From Nostocoides sp. HKS02 (lineage in GTDB: Bacteria; Actinomycetota; Actinomycetes; Actinomycetales; Dermatophilaceae), in assembly GCF_009707485.1 (NCBI RefSeq), contig NZ_CP046121.1, forward strand, positions 2,356,001 through 2,420,000: a stretch of 64,000 bases of DNA, in the 5' to 3' direction. The notes under the pieces were generated by a model. It ran no database searches. It was not told where the DNA came from and worked only from the letters and a program-made list of their open reading frames with translations. This document shows, one piece after another, positions 19,556 through 28,524 of the stretch. Every line of letters starts with the position of its first letter. Position 1 is the stretch's first letter. Both the position numbers and the translations under genes were made by a program.

Positions 19556-21018
19556 GCGCGTCGGCCAGGCTCCCCGACCCCGCCCTGGTCGTCCTGGTCG
19601 GCGCTGGCGGCTCGGGCAAGTCCACCTGGGCGGCTGAGCACTACCGCGCGCAGGAAGTCGTCTCCTCGGACGCCCTGCGGGCCGTCGTGGGCAGCGGGGA
19701 GGGCGATCTCGACGCCTCCGCCGACGCGTTCGCCGTCCTGGAGCAGATCATCACCGCCCGCCTGCGCCGCGGACTCACCGTCGTCGTCGACACTCTGGGG
19801 CTCGACCCCGCGCAACGAAGCCGACACCTCGCGCTGGGCCGTGCCGCCGGACTTCCTTGTGTTGCAGTCCTTTTCGACACCCCACCCGCCGTGTGCCGTG
19901 AGCGCAACGCCCAGCGCGACCGCCCGGTCCCTGCGGCCGCGCTCGGTCGACAGCTCGCTCAGGCCGCAGCGGCTCGGGACCAGCTGGAGGGCGAGGCCTG
20001 GGACTGGGTCGCGGTGATCGAGCCGGAGGTCGGCGACCCGGCGGGGACGCCCACTCCGACGACAGCGACGCAGACCCGCGACGACTCACGCCCGCTGGAC
20101 GTGGTGCTCCAGATCGGCCGCTTCCCCTGGCGGGAGGACCCGGCCGGGTGGTTGCGGTCGATCGCCCTGGCTGCCGACGAGGCCGGGTTCTCGGGACTGG
20201 CGTTGATGGACCACCTGATCCAGATCCCGCAGGTGGACCGCGCCTGGGAACCGATCCCCGAGCCGTGGGTCACCCTCGGGCTGGTCGCCGGGCTCGACAC
20301 GGACCTGCGCCTCGGCACCCTGGTCTCGCCGGTCACCTTCAGGCAGCCCGGGATCATCGCGAAAACCGTTGCCACTCTTGACGTGCTGTCCGGTGGGAGG
20401 GCCTTCCTCGGCTTGGGGGCCGGCTGGTGGGAGCGTGAGCACCTGGCGTTCGGGATCGAGTTCCCGCCCGTCGCCGAGCGGCTCGACCAGCTGGAGCTGT
20501 GCATCGAGACCGTCCGCGCGCTCTGGGCGAAGGGGACCAAGGCTCACACCGGCAGCCGCGTCTCGCTCCCCGAGACCACGGCATACCCGCGCCCAGTGGG
20601 CCAGCCCGAGATCATCGTCGGGGGTAGTGGCGAGCGGCGGACCCTACGGATTGCGGCGCAGCTGGCCGATGCCTGCAACCTGCCGAGCGAGCTGGGTGTG
20701 CTCGACCACAAGATGGACGTGCTCCGACGCCACTGCCTGGAGGTGGGCCGCGATCCCGACGAGGTCGCCATCACCGTGCTCGACCTGCCGGTCGTCGGCA
20801 CGGATCGCGACGACACGTGGCGACGGGTCGAACGGTTGCGCGGTCGGACCGCGGCGGCGAGTTTCGCCGAGCGCCACCACGCCGGCGACGCGGCCCACCA
20901 CCGCGACCGCTACCGCGCCCTGGCCGACCGGGGCGTGCGCACGGTGTTCCTCGCAGTCGGCGATCTCGACACGGCTGAGGACATCGCCCGGCTGGCCCCG
21001 GTGCTCGACCTCGCGTAG
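19552..21018 (+). CDS. Fusion of a P-loop kinase-like (AAA_33) domain with an F420-dependent LLM-class oxidoreductase
   Basis: 488 residues. The N-terminal ~165 residues are a small P-loop NTPase resembling polynucleotide-kinase domains: Walker A GAGGSGKST near residue 18, VVSSDALRAVVG, VVVDTLGLD, FDTPPAVCRERN. From about residue 180 a luciferase-like flavin/F420 monooxygenase fold follows (LDVVLQIGRFPWRED, GLALMDHL, TLDVLSGGRAFLGLGAGWWEREH, IIVGGSGERRTLRIAAQLADA). The frame continues without interruption between them. No ATG, GTG or TTG fits the N-terminus; the only reasonable start is the CTG at 19552, which overlaps the upstream stop and follows AGGGGGAA. Either a CTG start or an upstream indel is involved. 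Confidence 0.78.
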   Translation: MSASARLPDPALVVLVGAGGSGKSTWAAEHYRAQEVVSSDALRAVVGSGEGDLDASADAFAVLEQIITARLRRGLTVVVDTLGLDPAQRSRHLALGRAAGLPCVAVLFDTPPAVCRERNAQRDRPVPAAALGRQLAQAAAARDQLEGEAWDWVAVIEPEVGDPAGTPTPTTATQTRDDSRPLDVVLQIGRFPWREDPAGWLRSIALAADEAGFSGLALMDHLIQIPQVDRAWEPIPEPWVTLGLVAGLDTDLRLGTLVSPVTFRQPGIIAKTVATLDVLSGGRAFLGLGAGWWEREHLAFGIEFPPVAERLDQLELCIETVRALWAKGTKAHTGSRVSLPETTAYPRPVGQPEIIVGGSGERRTLRIAAQLADACNLPSELGVLDHKMDVLRRHCLEVGRDPDEVAITVLDLPVVGTDRDDTWRRVERLRGRTAAASFAERHHAGDAAHHRDRYRALADRGVRTVFLAVGDLDTAEDIARLAPVLDLA

Positions 21019-21039
21019 GGCGGGCAGGTGGGGCGCGCC

Positions 21040-21071
21040 GGAGCCCGGCAGCCTCGAGGGCGCCGGGCTCC
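21040..21071. terminator. Bidirectional hairpin terminator
   Basis: Perfect 10-bp arms GGAGCCCGGC (21040-21049) and GCCGGGCTCC (21062-21071) around a 12-base loop, between the convergent LLM fusion gene and cvnD. There is no U-tract, as is common in high-GC actinobacteria. Confidence 0.7.
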
Positions 21072-21090
21072 GGGCGGTCCCGGGGTTAGC

Positions 21091-21672
21091 TCAGACTGGC
21101 GTGGCCACGCCAGTGAGCTGGGTCAGCGCGAACTCGGTGATCCGGACAAGCGCCTGCTTGGCCGACTCCCGGTCGCGCGCGTCGACGGTGATGACGGGGA
21201 TGTGCGAGGGGATGGCGAGGGCCTCACGGATCTCCTCGGCACCGAACTGCTGGGCGTCGTCGAACTGGTTGAGGGCGACGATGAAGGGCAGGCCCTTGGC
21301 CTCGAAGTAGTCGACGGCCGCGAACGAGTCGTCCAGACGCCGGGTGTCGACCAGGACCACGGCACCGATGGCCCCGGTGACCAGGTCGTCCCACATGAAC
21401 CAGAAGCGCCGCTGGCCCGGTGTGCCGAACAGGTAGAGCACGAGGTTCTCGGCCAGCGTGATGCGCCCGAAGTCCATGGCCACCGTGGTCGTCTGCTTCT
21501 GCTGGACCTTGGAGATGTCGTCCTGGCCTTCGGACTCCTGGGTGACCAGGGCCTCGGTCCGGAGCGGGTCGATCTCGGAGACGGCACCAACGAAGGTGGT
21601 CTTGCCGACGCCGAAGCCGCCAGCGACGACGATCTTTGTCGAGGCGCTGCGGTTAGAGGGCGCGTAGTCCAC
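21091..21672 (-). CDS. cvnD: Conservon small GTPase-like ATP/GTP-binding protein CvnD
   Basis: 193 residues. A Ras/MglA-like G domain: P-loop GGFGVGKTTFVG near residues 18-29, the effector-like TTTVAMDFGRITL, FGTPGQRRF in place of DxxG, and the specificity motif NQFD near residue 135. In conservons this GTPase acts with the roadblock protein and the CvnA kinase at the membrane as a signalling module. The GTG at 21672 has AAAGGA seven bases upstream and lies 20 bases inside cvnC; an upstream in-frame ATG at 21696 is less well placed. It is the last gene of cvnABCD. Confidence 0.92.
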   Translation of the reverse strand: MDYAPSNRSASTKIVVAGGFGVGKTTFVGAVSEIDPLRTEALVTQESEGQDDISKVQQKQTTTVAMDFGRITLAENLVLYLFGTPGQRRFWFMWDDLVTGAIGAVVLVDTRRLDDSFAAVDYFEAKGLPFIVALNQFDDAQQFGAEEIREALAIPSHIPVITVDARDRESAKQALVRITEFALTQLTGVATPV

Positions 21673-22024
21673 TGAGTGTCCTTTCAATGAGTGCACGTCG
21701 TTCGTCAGTCGTCGTGTTTTCGGAGATGGTGGCGCGGGTCTTCAGATGGCCGGCCGAGACGAGGTCACCGATGAGGACCCTGGCGACTCCGAGGGGGATG
21801 TGAAGCTTTGCGGAGATCTCGGCCACCGAGGGCGAGGTGGCACAGAGCTCGACGATCCGACCCTTCAGGTCTCCCTCTGGCCAGGTGGCGTGACGACCGG
21901 ACGGCAGCACCTCGAGTGTGGCCTCGATGGGCAGGTCGACCACAGACTCAGTGCGTCCGGACGTCAGCGCATAGGGTCGGACCAGGCGTGGCCCGACCGA
22001 CTCCTCGCGTACGTCTGGCGCCAT
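21653..22024 (-). CDS. cvnC: DUF742 protein CvnC
   Basis: 123 residues, typical for DUF742. A central winged-helix-like segment (LKGRIVELCATSPSVAEISAKLHIPLGVARVLIGDL) follows an N-terminal RLVRPYALTSGRT motif seen throughout the family. It is a scaffold or DNA-binding-like partner of the conservon with no known enzymatic role. The ATG at 22024 begins three bases after the cvnB stop, and its end overlaps cvnD by 20 bases, so the genes are translationally coupled. Confidence 0.92.
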   Translation of the reverse strand: MAPDVREESVGPRLVRPYALTSGRTESVVDLPIEATLEVLPSGRHATWPEGDLKGRIVELCATSPSVAEISAKLHIPLGVARVLIGDLVSAGHLKTRATISENTTTDERRALIERTLSGLRAL

Positions 22025-22027
22025 CGA

Positions 22028-22447
22028 CTACCCCGACATCGGGGTTCGCGCAGCCGCGTCGATCATCTGACCCACGCGGTCGACGAGCACGGCCATCTCG
22101 TACCCGACCTGGCCGATGTCCGAGTCGGTGCTGGTCAGCGCGGCAAGGTGCGAGCCGTCGCCGACACTCATGAGCAGCAGGTAGCCGAGCTCCATCTCGA
22201 TGACGGACTGGAGCACCGTCCCGCCCTGGAAGAGGCGTGCGGCACCCGAAGCCAGGCTCGCCATGCCCGAGGCGACGGCAGCCATCTGCTCGGCGCGATC
22301 GGGCGGCAGCAGCTCGCTGGACGCCATGGGCAGCCCATCGGCCGAAACCAGGATGGCGTGCGAGACACCCGGCGTCTCGTTCGTGAACCTGGCCACGAGC
22401 CAGTCGTACTCGCCCCTGGGCTGGGCCATGGCGTCACTGGTGTACAT
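22028..22447 (-). CDS. cvnB: Roadblock/LC7-domain protein CvnB
   Basis: 139 residues with the roadblock/LC7 fold: [28 protein letters not shown], then [19 protein letters not shown] and [15 protein letters not shown]. Such proteins regulate the partner GTPase (CvnD). The ATG at 22447 follows GAGAGGAAG at good spacing and overlaps the end of cvnA by 14 bases, which favours it over an in-frame start at 22501 that would lie deeper inside cvnA. Confidence 0.92.
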   Translation of the reverse strand: MYTSDAMAQPRGEYDWLVARFTNETPGVSHAILVSADGLPMASSELLPPDRAEQMAAVASGMASLASGAARLFQGGTVLQSVIEMELGYLLLMSVGDGSHLAALTSTDSDIGQVGYEMAVLVDRVGQMIDAAARTPMSG

Positions 22448-25400
22448 CGGCTTCCTCTCGGTGTGATCCGTCTTGAGTTTCGGTGCGGGCTGCACTGACA
22501 CCCTGTTGGTGTCGGTTCAGGCTGCGGCGAATCGCCTCGGGGTCCCTGCGGTTCGCCGCAGTACTGGCGGCGGCCTGGGCCTCAGGGTGCTCGATCGCGC
22601 CGGGGACGAGGTGGTTGCCGGGGCGCCGCTTGGGCAGGCCGGCGGGGGACTCTTCCAGCGGTTGTGCCTCCTCGGTGCGGGCGGCCGCAGACCATGCCTG
22701 GTCGGCCTCGGTCGGCGACCACTGCGTCGCCTCGACCTCCGGACCCGGGTCGTCGGTGAGCCAGCGCGACATCATGGCCCGGAAGATGGGGGTGTCGTTG
22801 AGCACTCCTGACGGCTCGGCCTCTGGCTCGGGCTCAGGTGCCGTCTCAGGCTCGGTGGCCGCCTCGAGATCAGGCTCGGTGGCCGCCTCGGGCTCAGGCT
22901 CGGTGGCCGCCTCGGGCTCGGTCTCGGTGGCCGCCTCGGGCTCGGTGATCGGCTCCGGCGCCAGCTCGAATGCGGGCTCGGCCGTGAGCTCGGTGGTGGG
23001 CTCGGTGGTGGGCTCGGTGGTGCGCTCGCTGTCGACATCGGGCACCACCTCGGCCTGCTGCGGCTCGACCTCTGCGCTGTCACGGGCCTTGCGCGCCCCG
23101 AAGAAGGACGTGGTGTGGGCACGACCAGCCAGGCGCGGCGGGGCCTGAGCCTGGGTGGCCTCGGTGGGCACTCCAGACTGCCCGGGAACCCGGGTGGGCA
23201 GACCCACCACCGCGGCCGAGCCCTCGACACCGGGCACCGGCTCCGCCAGAGCGACCGCGGGCGCAGGCTGCTGCGGCACGTCAGGCTTCGCCTCCGGCTG
23301 CAGGGCAGCGTCGACGTCTACCTCGGGCTCGGGCTGCGGCTGCTCCTCCACCGCAGCGGGCATGTCTGCTTCGACGGGCTCGTCGGCGATCTCCGCGACC
23401 CACTCGGCTGGAACGTGCAGCTCCTGCGCGTCGACCTCGGTGTCGCGATCCGGTGTCGGGGACTCGACGGCGGGCGCCGGGGCGGCTGCGAGCTCGCGCT
23501 CCTTGGCCGCCTCGATGAGCTTGGCACGGTGGTCGAGCCACGCCGACAGGTTGGACGGCATCTGGCGCGGCTCGCTGGCCTCGGCCTCGAGTCGGGCAGC
23601 CTCGGCAGCGGCCTTGCCACGGCCCGGCAACCAGCTCAGGCGCTTGCCCTTGGCGGCCGGGGCCTCGCTCCTTGCCGACGGCGACGCCTCGGCGGCGCCG
23701 TCCTCGGGGGCATCTTCGAACTCGCGGTACTCCGTGATCCGCGTCGCCGACGGCTTGCGGACCGGCAGACCGGATGCGGCACGGGCCACCGGCGGCCGGG
23801 ACTCGTCGGCTCCACCGTCTGTGGTGGTGTCCTCCGATGCGTCCGATGCGTCCACCGCCTCGGAGTCGGCCTGCGCAGCAACCCCGTTGAGGTGGGGCTC
23901 GGCCGGCGCGGCAACCCCGTTGAGGTGGGGCTCGGCCGGCGCGGCGACCCCGTTGAGGTGGGACTCTGCCGGTGCGGCCACGCCATTCACGTGCTCCCCC
24001 GGGGCGGCCACGCCATTCACGTGCGGCTCGTCGGACTCGGCAGCGGGTGCGGCACCGTCGATCACGGGCTTGGCGCTCGCGGCCGACCCGTTGACCGCAG
24101 CCGGCCCGTGGGCACCCGGGGTGCGGGTCGGGAGCACCTTCTTGGCGGCATCCGGTATCGGAGTCGAGCCGCTCGCACCACGCACCCGGGTGGGCAGACC
24201 GCTCTTGGTGGACCCGCCGACGGCCGAGGGGCTGGGGATCGTGGGGCCGACAGGAGGCTGGCTGGGTGACCCGGCCACCTGGGCGGCACGCGCGCGGTCT
24301 GGCCGGACCGTGGCGGTCTCGGCGAGCAGGCCGGTCGGGATGTGCACGGAGACGGTGATCCCCTGGATCTCCTCACCATTGCGGCGCAGGCGCACAGCGA
24401 TCCCGTGCCGCTTCGCGAGGCTGCCCACGACGAACAGCCCCATGCGGCGGGCCGTGTCGGCCGTGATGTCGCCGCCGTGCGCGAGCTGGTCGTTGATGGC
24501 CGCCAGGTCCTTGGGCGACATGCCCAGGCCCCGGTCGCTCACCTCCACGAGGAGGCCGCCGTCCGGGGTCCGCGCGCCGCGGATGGCGACGCGAGTGGTG
24601 GGCGGCGAGTAGGCGAGCGCGTTGTCGACGATCTCGGCGACGAGGTGGATGAGGTCGGACCCGACGGCGCCCAGGACGTGGTCGCTGGCGGTGTCACCGA
24701 TGTCGATGCGCTCGTAGTTCTCGACCTCGGAGACAGCCGCGCGGATCGCGTCGGCGACCGAGATCGAGCCGGAGACGCCGCGCCGGGTGGACGTGCCTGC
24801 CAGCACCAGCAACGAGTCGCTGTTGCGACGCATACGGGCGGCGAGGTGGTCCAGGCGGAAGAGGCTCTGCAACCGCTTGGGGTCTTCCTCGTCGCTCTCC
24901 AGTCGCTCGATGAGGCTGAGCTGCTGGTCGATCAGCGAGGTGCTGCGGCGCGACAGGGTCTCGAACATGTGCCCGACCTGCACCCGCAGGCGGGCCTGCT
25001 CACCGGCGAGGGTGAGGGCTTGGCTGTGGAGGTCGTCGACAGCCCGGGCGAGCTGGCCCATCTCTTCGCGCGTCGTGACCGGGATCGGCTCGAACGGGGG
25101 CACCTCCTCGCCGTCGCGGATCTTCGCGACGGCGTTGGGGGAGCCGGTTCTGCGCCACGTCGAGCGCGCCCTCGCGCAGGACCCGGATGGGCGTGAGAAG
25201 CGAGCGGAGCAGGGCGACGACGAGCAGGAGGGCGGCGATCAAGGCGGCCGCGACGAGGGCCGCGTTGACGATCGCGGCGGTGCGGAAGCTCGTGGCGCGG
25301 GCTCGCAGGTTGGTCTCGAGCGAGGTGAGCTGGGCATCCATCAGCGAGGAGTAGACGGCGTTGCTCGACCGGTAGACCCCGTCCAGGCCAGCGATGTCCT

Positions 25401-26154
25401 CCTTGCTCGGGGAGTTCTGCTGGAGGATGCCGCCACGCCGGCCGTTCTCGTTGAGCAGCTGGCGGACCTGGCTGGCCATGTCCGGCACTTCCGACTGCAG
25501 CCGCGTGAGGGCAGCAGTCTCGGCACCCACCTGGCCGATGGCCCGCAGGTTCGCGGCGGCGTCGTCGGTGTTCGCGAGGTTCAGCTGCTGGCCGGTCAGC
25601 GCCCGCTCCGCGGCGATGGTGTCCTGCAGGGCCACGACGAGCTTGGCCGATGCCGAGTCGTCGCTGAGACCCAGGTCAGAGACGGCCGTTGACATGAGGG
25701 TCGCGGTGTTCCCGGACTGGTTGATGACGACGTCCGAGAAGCCGGTCTGGGTCTTGGCGGCTCGCACGGCCTGGCCGAGGCTGAGGGCCGACTCGGCGCT
25801 GGCCTTGACGTTGGCGGGGACGTTGGCGGCCTTGACGGCGATGCGCAGGTCCGCGGCCGCGGACTCGTACTTGGTGATCGCGGCGATGACACCCCCGCCG
25901 CCCACGCTCTCCGCGGCAGCGAGGTGCTGGACGGCGAGGTTGTACTCGACGACGGGCCTGATGACCTGGACGGTGTCGGCGGCCCGGGACAGCTGCTGGG
26001 CCGAGGTGAAGTCGCTCAAGACGCGCAGCCCCCCGAACACGAACGCGAGGAGCATCGGCAGGACCAGGGCAGCCGCAAGTTTCCGACGCAACGGCCACTG
26101 CCCGAAGGACCAGCGTGGCGGGACGCTGCCAGCCGCCGACTGCAGTCTGGACAC
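22434..26154 (-). CDS. cvnA: Conservon sensor kinase CvnA with nitrate/nitrite-sensing-like ectodomain, frameshifted in the HAMP region
   Basis: About 1,239 residues after correction. Order: short N-terminus, TM1 ([19 protein letters not shown]), helical extracytoplasmic NIT-like domain, TM2 ([19 protein letters not shown]), HAMP, a DHp-like stretch with [12 protein letters not shown], and HATPase ([22 protein letters not shown]). A ~650-residue low-complexity tail carries five LPxR motifs and tandem [10 protein letters not shown] repeats. Two frames meet inside HAMP; removing one base from the G5 run at 25137-25141 (giving [15 protein letters not shown]) restores a single frame, and the total then divides by three. 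The GTG at 26154 follows AGGAAGG. It heads cvnABCD. Confidence 0.9.
22800..23035. repeat. Glu/Thr/Pro low-complexity repeat in cvnA
   Basis: Degenerate repeats of a unit reading EPEAATE or EPTTE on the minus strand, within the cvnA tail. It forms an acidic, probably disordered linker. Confidence 0.7.
23876..24035. repeat. 33-bp tandem repeats in cvnA
   Basis: Five consecutive copies of an 11-residue unit ([11 protein letters not shown] or [11 protein letters not shown]) are encoded on the minus strand. The middle three are nearly identical at DNA level, which suggests recent slippage expansion. Confidence 0.75.
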
Positions 26155-26341
26155 GAAGCCACCTTCCTCATCACGAAAACCCGGGTGAACGGCAACATAT
26201 GCGGCCCCATACGTACGAGGGATAGCCATCAGAGGCCAGTTGGCACGTTTGGCCTCCGCAAATCTGACCGAACGGACTAGCTGCTCCCGGAGCGTCGGCG
26301 AGACAACGGCCACCAGAGTCGTATGCCGGCTGCAGCGCGCC
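26155..26341. other. Intergenic region upstream of cvnA
   Basis: 187 bases with AT-richer DNA around 26165-26275, where the cvnA promoter should lie. No confident hexamers were assigned. Confidence 0.3.
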
Positions 26342-26641
26342 TCACGGAAGGTGGCGGTCGAGGCGCCGCAACAGCGGCCTCAACACCGGCCACCGCTGTA
26401 TGCCGCGCCGCATCACGGCGACGCGAACCGTGGCCAGGGCGCGCCTGGCCCGAGCTCCGGGGGTTGCCCTGCCACGGTCCTCCGCCGCGCGGGCCCGCCG
26501 GGCCAGCCAGCGGGCACACCGGGCGCACACCCCGACCTCCGGGTGGTTGCCCAGGCGGGTCAGCTTCGCCTCGTCGACCTCGTCACCGCAGCACCAGCAC
26601 CGCGGCCGGTCCACCTGGTCGCGCGCGACAGCGGCGGTCAT
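26342..26641 (-). CDS. Small zinc-ribbon protein
   Basis: 99 residues. Two CxxC pairs (CWCCGDEV and VCARCARW) near residues 15-18 and 39-42 should bind one zinc; the rest is strongly basic (RRARAAEDRGRA, RRALATVRVAVMRRG), suggesting nucleic acid contact. No named family was recognised. The ATG at 26641 follows a GACGAT box by six bases, with no ribosome binding site. It is divergent from the next gene with 48 bases between starts. Confidence 0.65.
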   Translation of the reverse strand: MTAAVARDQVDRPRCWCCGDEVDEAKLTRLGNHPEVGVCARCARWLARRARAAEDRGRATPGARARRALATVRVAVMRRGIQRWPVLRPLLRRLDRHLP

Positions 26642-26653
26642 GGACCAATCGTC
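26641..26653 (-). promoter_or_regulatory. Leaderless-type -10 element for the zinc-ribbon gene
   Basis: Minus-strand GACGAT at 26648-26653, six bases, then the ATG at 26641. Assigned by similarity to the other leaderless-type starts here. Confidence 0.4.
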
Positions 26654-26675
26654 CCTCTTCGAGGTGCGTACCCGC

Positions 26676-26692
26676 TACGGTCGGGGCTCATG
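26676..26692 (+). promoter_or_regulatory. Promoter -10 element close to the start at 26690
   Basis: TACGGT at 26676-26681 ends eight bases before the ATG at 26690, so the leader would be absent or one to three bases long. Confidence 0.4.
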
Positions 26693-27082
26693 ACGCGCCG
26701 ACGTGCGAGACGAGCACTCGCCCTCGTGGGGGTCATCGCGGCTGTCTCCGCCGTCGCGACCCTGGCATACCGGCACGCCTACGGGACGTGGTGGCAGGAG
26801 CCGGAGCGCATCTCCTTCTGCGGACGCACCTACTTGGCTGGGCATTCCGACTTGACGCTCACGGACGTGCAGCGGTTCGAGCGCACGACGTCGCTGGCCG
26901 GAGACAAGCCGTACCCGCTGGTGTCGATCGGCAAGACCCCTCCCCTGGTGGGCCAGGCGATGCTGGCCGCCCTCACGCCCGAGTCGCGCCAACGACAGCT
27001 CGGCGTGCCCTGCACCATGGGCCTCTACCTGCAGACCGGCGCGGACTCGTACACCGCCTACGGCCTCAGCGGCGGCCCGTGA
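26690..27082 (+). CDS. Membrane-anchored hypothetical protein
   Basis: 130 residues. Arg-rich N-terminus (RRRARRALALVGVIAAVSAVATLAY) followed by one transmembrane or signal-anchor segment, then a small extracytoplasmic domain with two cysteines (FCGRTY and VPCTMG) that could pair. I do not recognise the family. It converges on the small secreted-protein gene at 27127 with a 44-base gap. Confidence 0.6.
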   Translation: MTRRRARRALALVGVIAAVSAVATLAYRHAYGTWWQEPERISFCGRTYLAGHSDLTLTDVQRFERTTSLAGDKPYPLVSIGKTPPLVGQAMLAALTPESRQRQLGVPCTMGLYLQTGADSYTAYGLSGGP

Positions 27083-27126
27083 CTCGTGCGTCACCGCGAC
27101 CAACTCGGCCACGCCGACTGAGCGAG

Positions 27127-27585
27127 TCAGCAGGTGGTGGTCTGGGTGTAGGCCGGGCCGGTCCACGTCGCCACGTGCGCGACGATGGTCAGGGTGTACA
27201 GACCCTTGTTGGGGAAGCCGGCCACCGACAGCGTCACCTGCTGCGGCGTCGGCACGGTCTGGGTGGCTGAGCCATTCGGCGTGGTCAGCGTCAGCGCATA
27301 GCTGGTAGCCCGCGGCACGGCCGTGAAGGATGCGACGTTTGCCGACCCGAACTTGACGCTGCCCGTGGGACAGGTGAACGCGGCGCTCACCGTGCCCGGG
27401 GCCGCCAGCCCCAGAGTCGACGCGCTGAGGGAGCCCGTGGCCACGCTCGCGAATGACGCCCACGCTGCTGGCGCGGAGGCCAGCCCGACAGCGCCCACGG
27501 CCGCAAGCACGGCCGCAATCGACGCACGGGGGCGGCCGCGCCGACGGGCGGCCGGCATACCAACGACGAGGGCGGTGGGAATCAT
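27127..27585 (-). CDS. Small secreted protein, probable third SipW-type substrate
   Basis: 152 residues. A basic N-terminus, a hydrophobic segment (IAAVLAAVGAVGLASAPAAWA) and then SFASVATGSLSASTLGL, which resembles the cleavage region and mature N-terminus of the TasA-like proteins encoded just upstream (GSFTSTTSASQSV...GLGAPG). The C-terminal half (ATSYALTLTTPNGSAT...TLTIVAHVATWTGPAY) looks like a fibronectin-III-type beta sandwich, with cysteines near its ends. The ATG at 27585 follows AGGAG. It lies 97 bases downstream of tasA copy 1 and beyond a strong hairpin. The link to SipW processing is inferred from sequence similarity and position. Confidence 0.65.
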   Translation of the reverse strand: MIPTALVVGMPAARRRGRPRASIAAVLAAVGAVGLASAPAAWASFASVATGSLSASTLGLAAPGTVSAAFTCPTGSVKFGSANVASFTAVPRATSYALTLTTPNGSATQTVPTPQQVTLSVAGFPNKGLYTLTIVAHVATWTGPAYTQTTTC

Positions 27586-27624
27586 GTTCCGCTCCTGTCG
27601 TGGATAGGTCTGAGCGTTACCGCA

Positions 27625-27660
27625 CAGGTCCGGGCCCGGGGAGTCACGGGCCCGGACCTG
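27625..27660 (-). terminator. Hairpin between tasA-like copy 1 and the downstream secreted-protein gene
   Basis: Arms CAGGTCCGGGCCCG (27625-27638) and its exact complement (27647-27660) around an 8-base loop: 14 perfect base pairs. It could end or attenuate transcription after the abundant substrate gene. Confidence 0.7.
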
Positions 27661-27674
27661 CGGTCTGGGTGGTC

Positions 27675-28445
27675 CGACCGGCCTAGTGGGCGGTGGCGGT
27701 GCGCTGGGTGCCGGTGAACGCGAAGGTGATGGTGCTGGCCAGGTTCTGGAAGGTGTTGTCCGCGGCCGCGGGCAGGGTCAGCGTGGCCCGCAGGTTGTCG
27801 CTGGCCCCGGCGGTCAGGCTGGACAGCCCGGCCAGGGCGGTGTTGGCGCCGATGACGGGCTGGCTGGCCAGCACCGCGGTGGTCGTGCCGGTGCAGGTGT
27901 AGGTGTATGCCGGGGCGGTGCCGGCCTCGGTCCACGGGACCGAGCAGGAGTCCAGGGCCAGGTGCAGCCCGTTGGTGGGGTCGCTGTCCAGCTTGCTGCT
28001 CGGTGAGGCGGTGGTGGTCAGCGTGACCGCGCTCAGGGCCTGGGTGCCGGTGTTGCTCAGCGTCACCGCGCGCTGGACGGTGTCGCCGGGGACCAGGCCC
28101 GCAGCGGCCACGGCGAGCCGGTTCGCCGGGCCGGGCGCGCCCAGGCCGATGACGACGGTGCCGCTGGCGACCGACTGGCTGGCCGAGGTGGTCGAGGTGA
28201 ACGAGCCGAAGGTGCCCAGGCCCGCGACGCCGGCGGCGCCCGCCAGCAGGGCAACCGAGGCCAGGACCTTGCCGGAGGACTTCGTGGTGGCGTTGCGCAT
28301 GGGGGTTTCCTTTGCTGGGGGCCGCAGCCGTGGCGGCTCATGGTCGGGTGTCGGCTTTCGCCGTTGCCACGACTGTGCGACCCCGACCTCAAGGAACCGG
28401 CCCACCAGCCCGCAGGATTCGCACAAGAAACCCGCAAGAACCCCC
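27675..28445. repeat. 771-bp direct repeat, copy A
   Basis: This segment recurs at 30343-31113 in the same orientation with a constant offset of 2,668 bp. I count nine substitutions and no indels, about 98.8% identity. All nine lie in the coding region; the ~145 bases upstream of the gene are identical. It contains a complete tasA-like gene with its leader. Confidence 0.97.
27683..28300 (-). CDS. SipW-dependent-type TasA/CalY-like secreted protein, copy 1
   Basis: 205 residues. The N-terminal signal (KVLASVALLAGAAGVAGLGTFGSFTSTTSAS) is the kind recognised by SipW-type signal peptidases; the mature part is a Thr/Ser/Ala-rich beta-rich domain with conserved GDTVQRAVTLSNTGTQALSAVTL, as in camelysin/TasA fibre or matrix proteins. 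Two cysteines (DSCSVPW and YTCTG) could pair. It differs from copy 2 at three residues only. AAAGGA precedes the ATG at 28300. A cognate peptidase lies 1.3 kb away. Formation of fibres is inferred from the family. Confidence 0.85.
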   Translation of the reverse strand: MRNATTKSSGKVLASVALLAGAAGVAGLGTFGSFTSTTSASQSVASGTVVIGLGAPGPANRLAVAAAGLVPGDTVQRAVTLSNTGTQALSAVTLTTTASPSSKLDSDPTNGLHLALDSCSVPWTEAGTAPAYTYTCTGTTTAVLASQPVIGANTALAGLSSLTAGASDNLRATLTLPAAADNTFQNLASTITFAFTGTQRTATAH

Positions 28446-28524
28446 CGACCGGCGACCCGCGAATCGGGCCGCCGTGCGTCGCGTCGCCCCGGACCTACCG
28501 CTCTGCTCTGCGATGATGGCGCCC
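28301..28524. other. Divergent intergenic region between tasA-like copy 1 and the response regulator
   Basis: 224 bases. The part up to 28445 belongs to the direct repeat and must hold the tasA promoter and leader. It includes a short direct repeat on the minus strand (GGTTCTTGC then GGTTTCTTG). The response-regulator promoter must lie in the rest. Confidence 0.4.
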
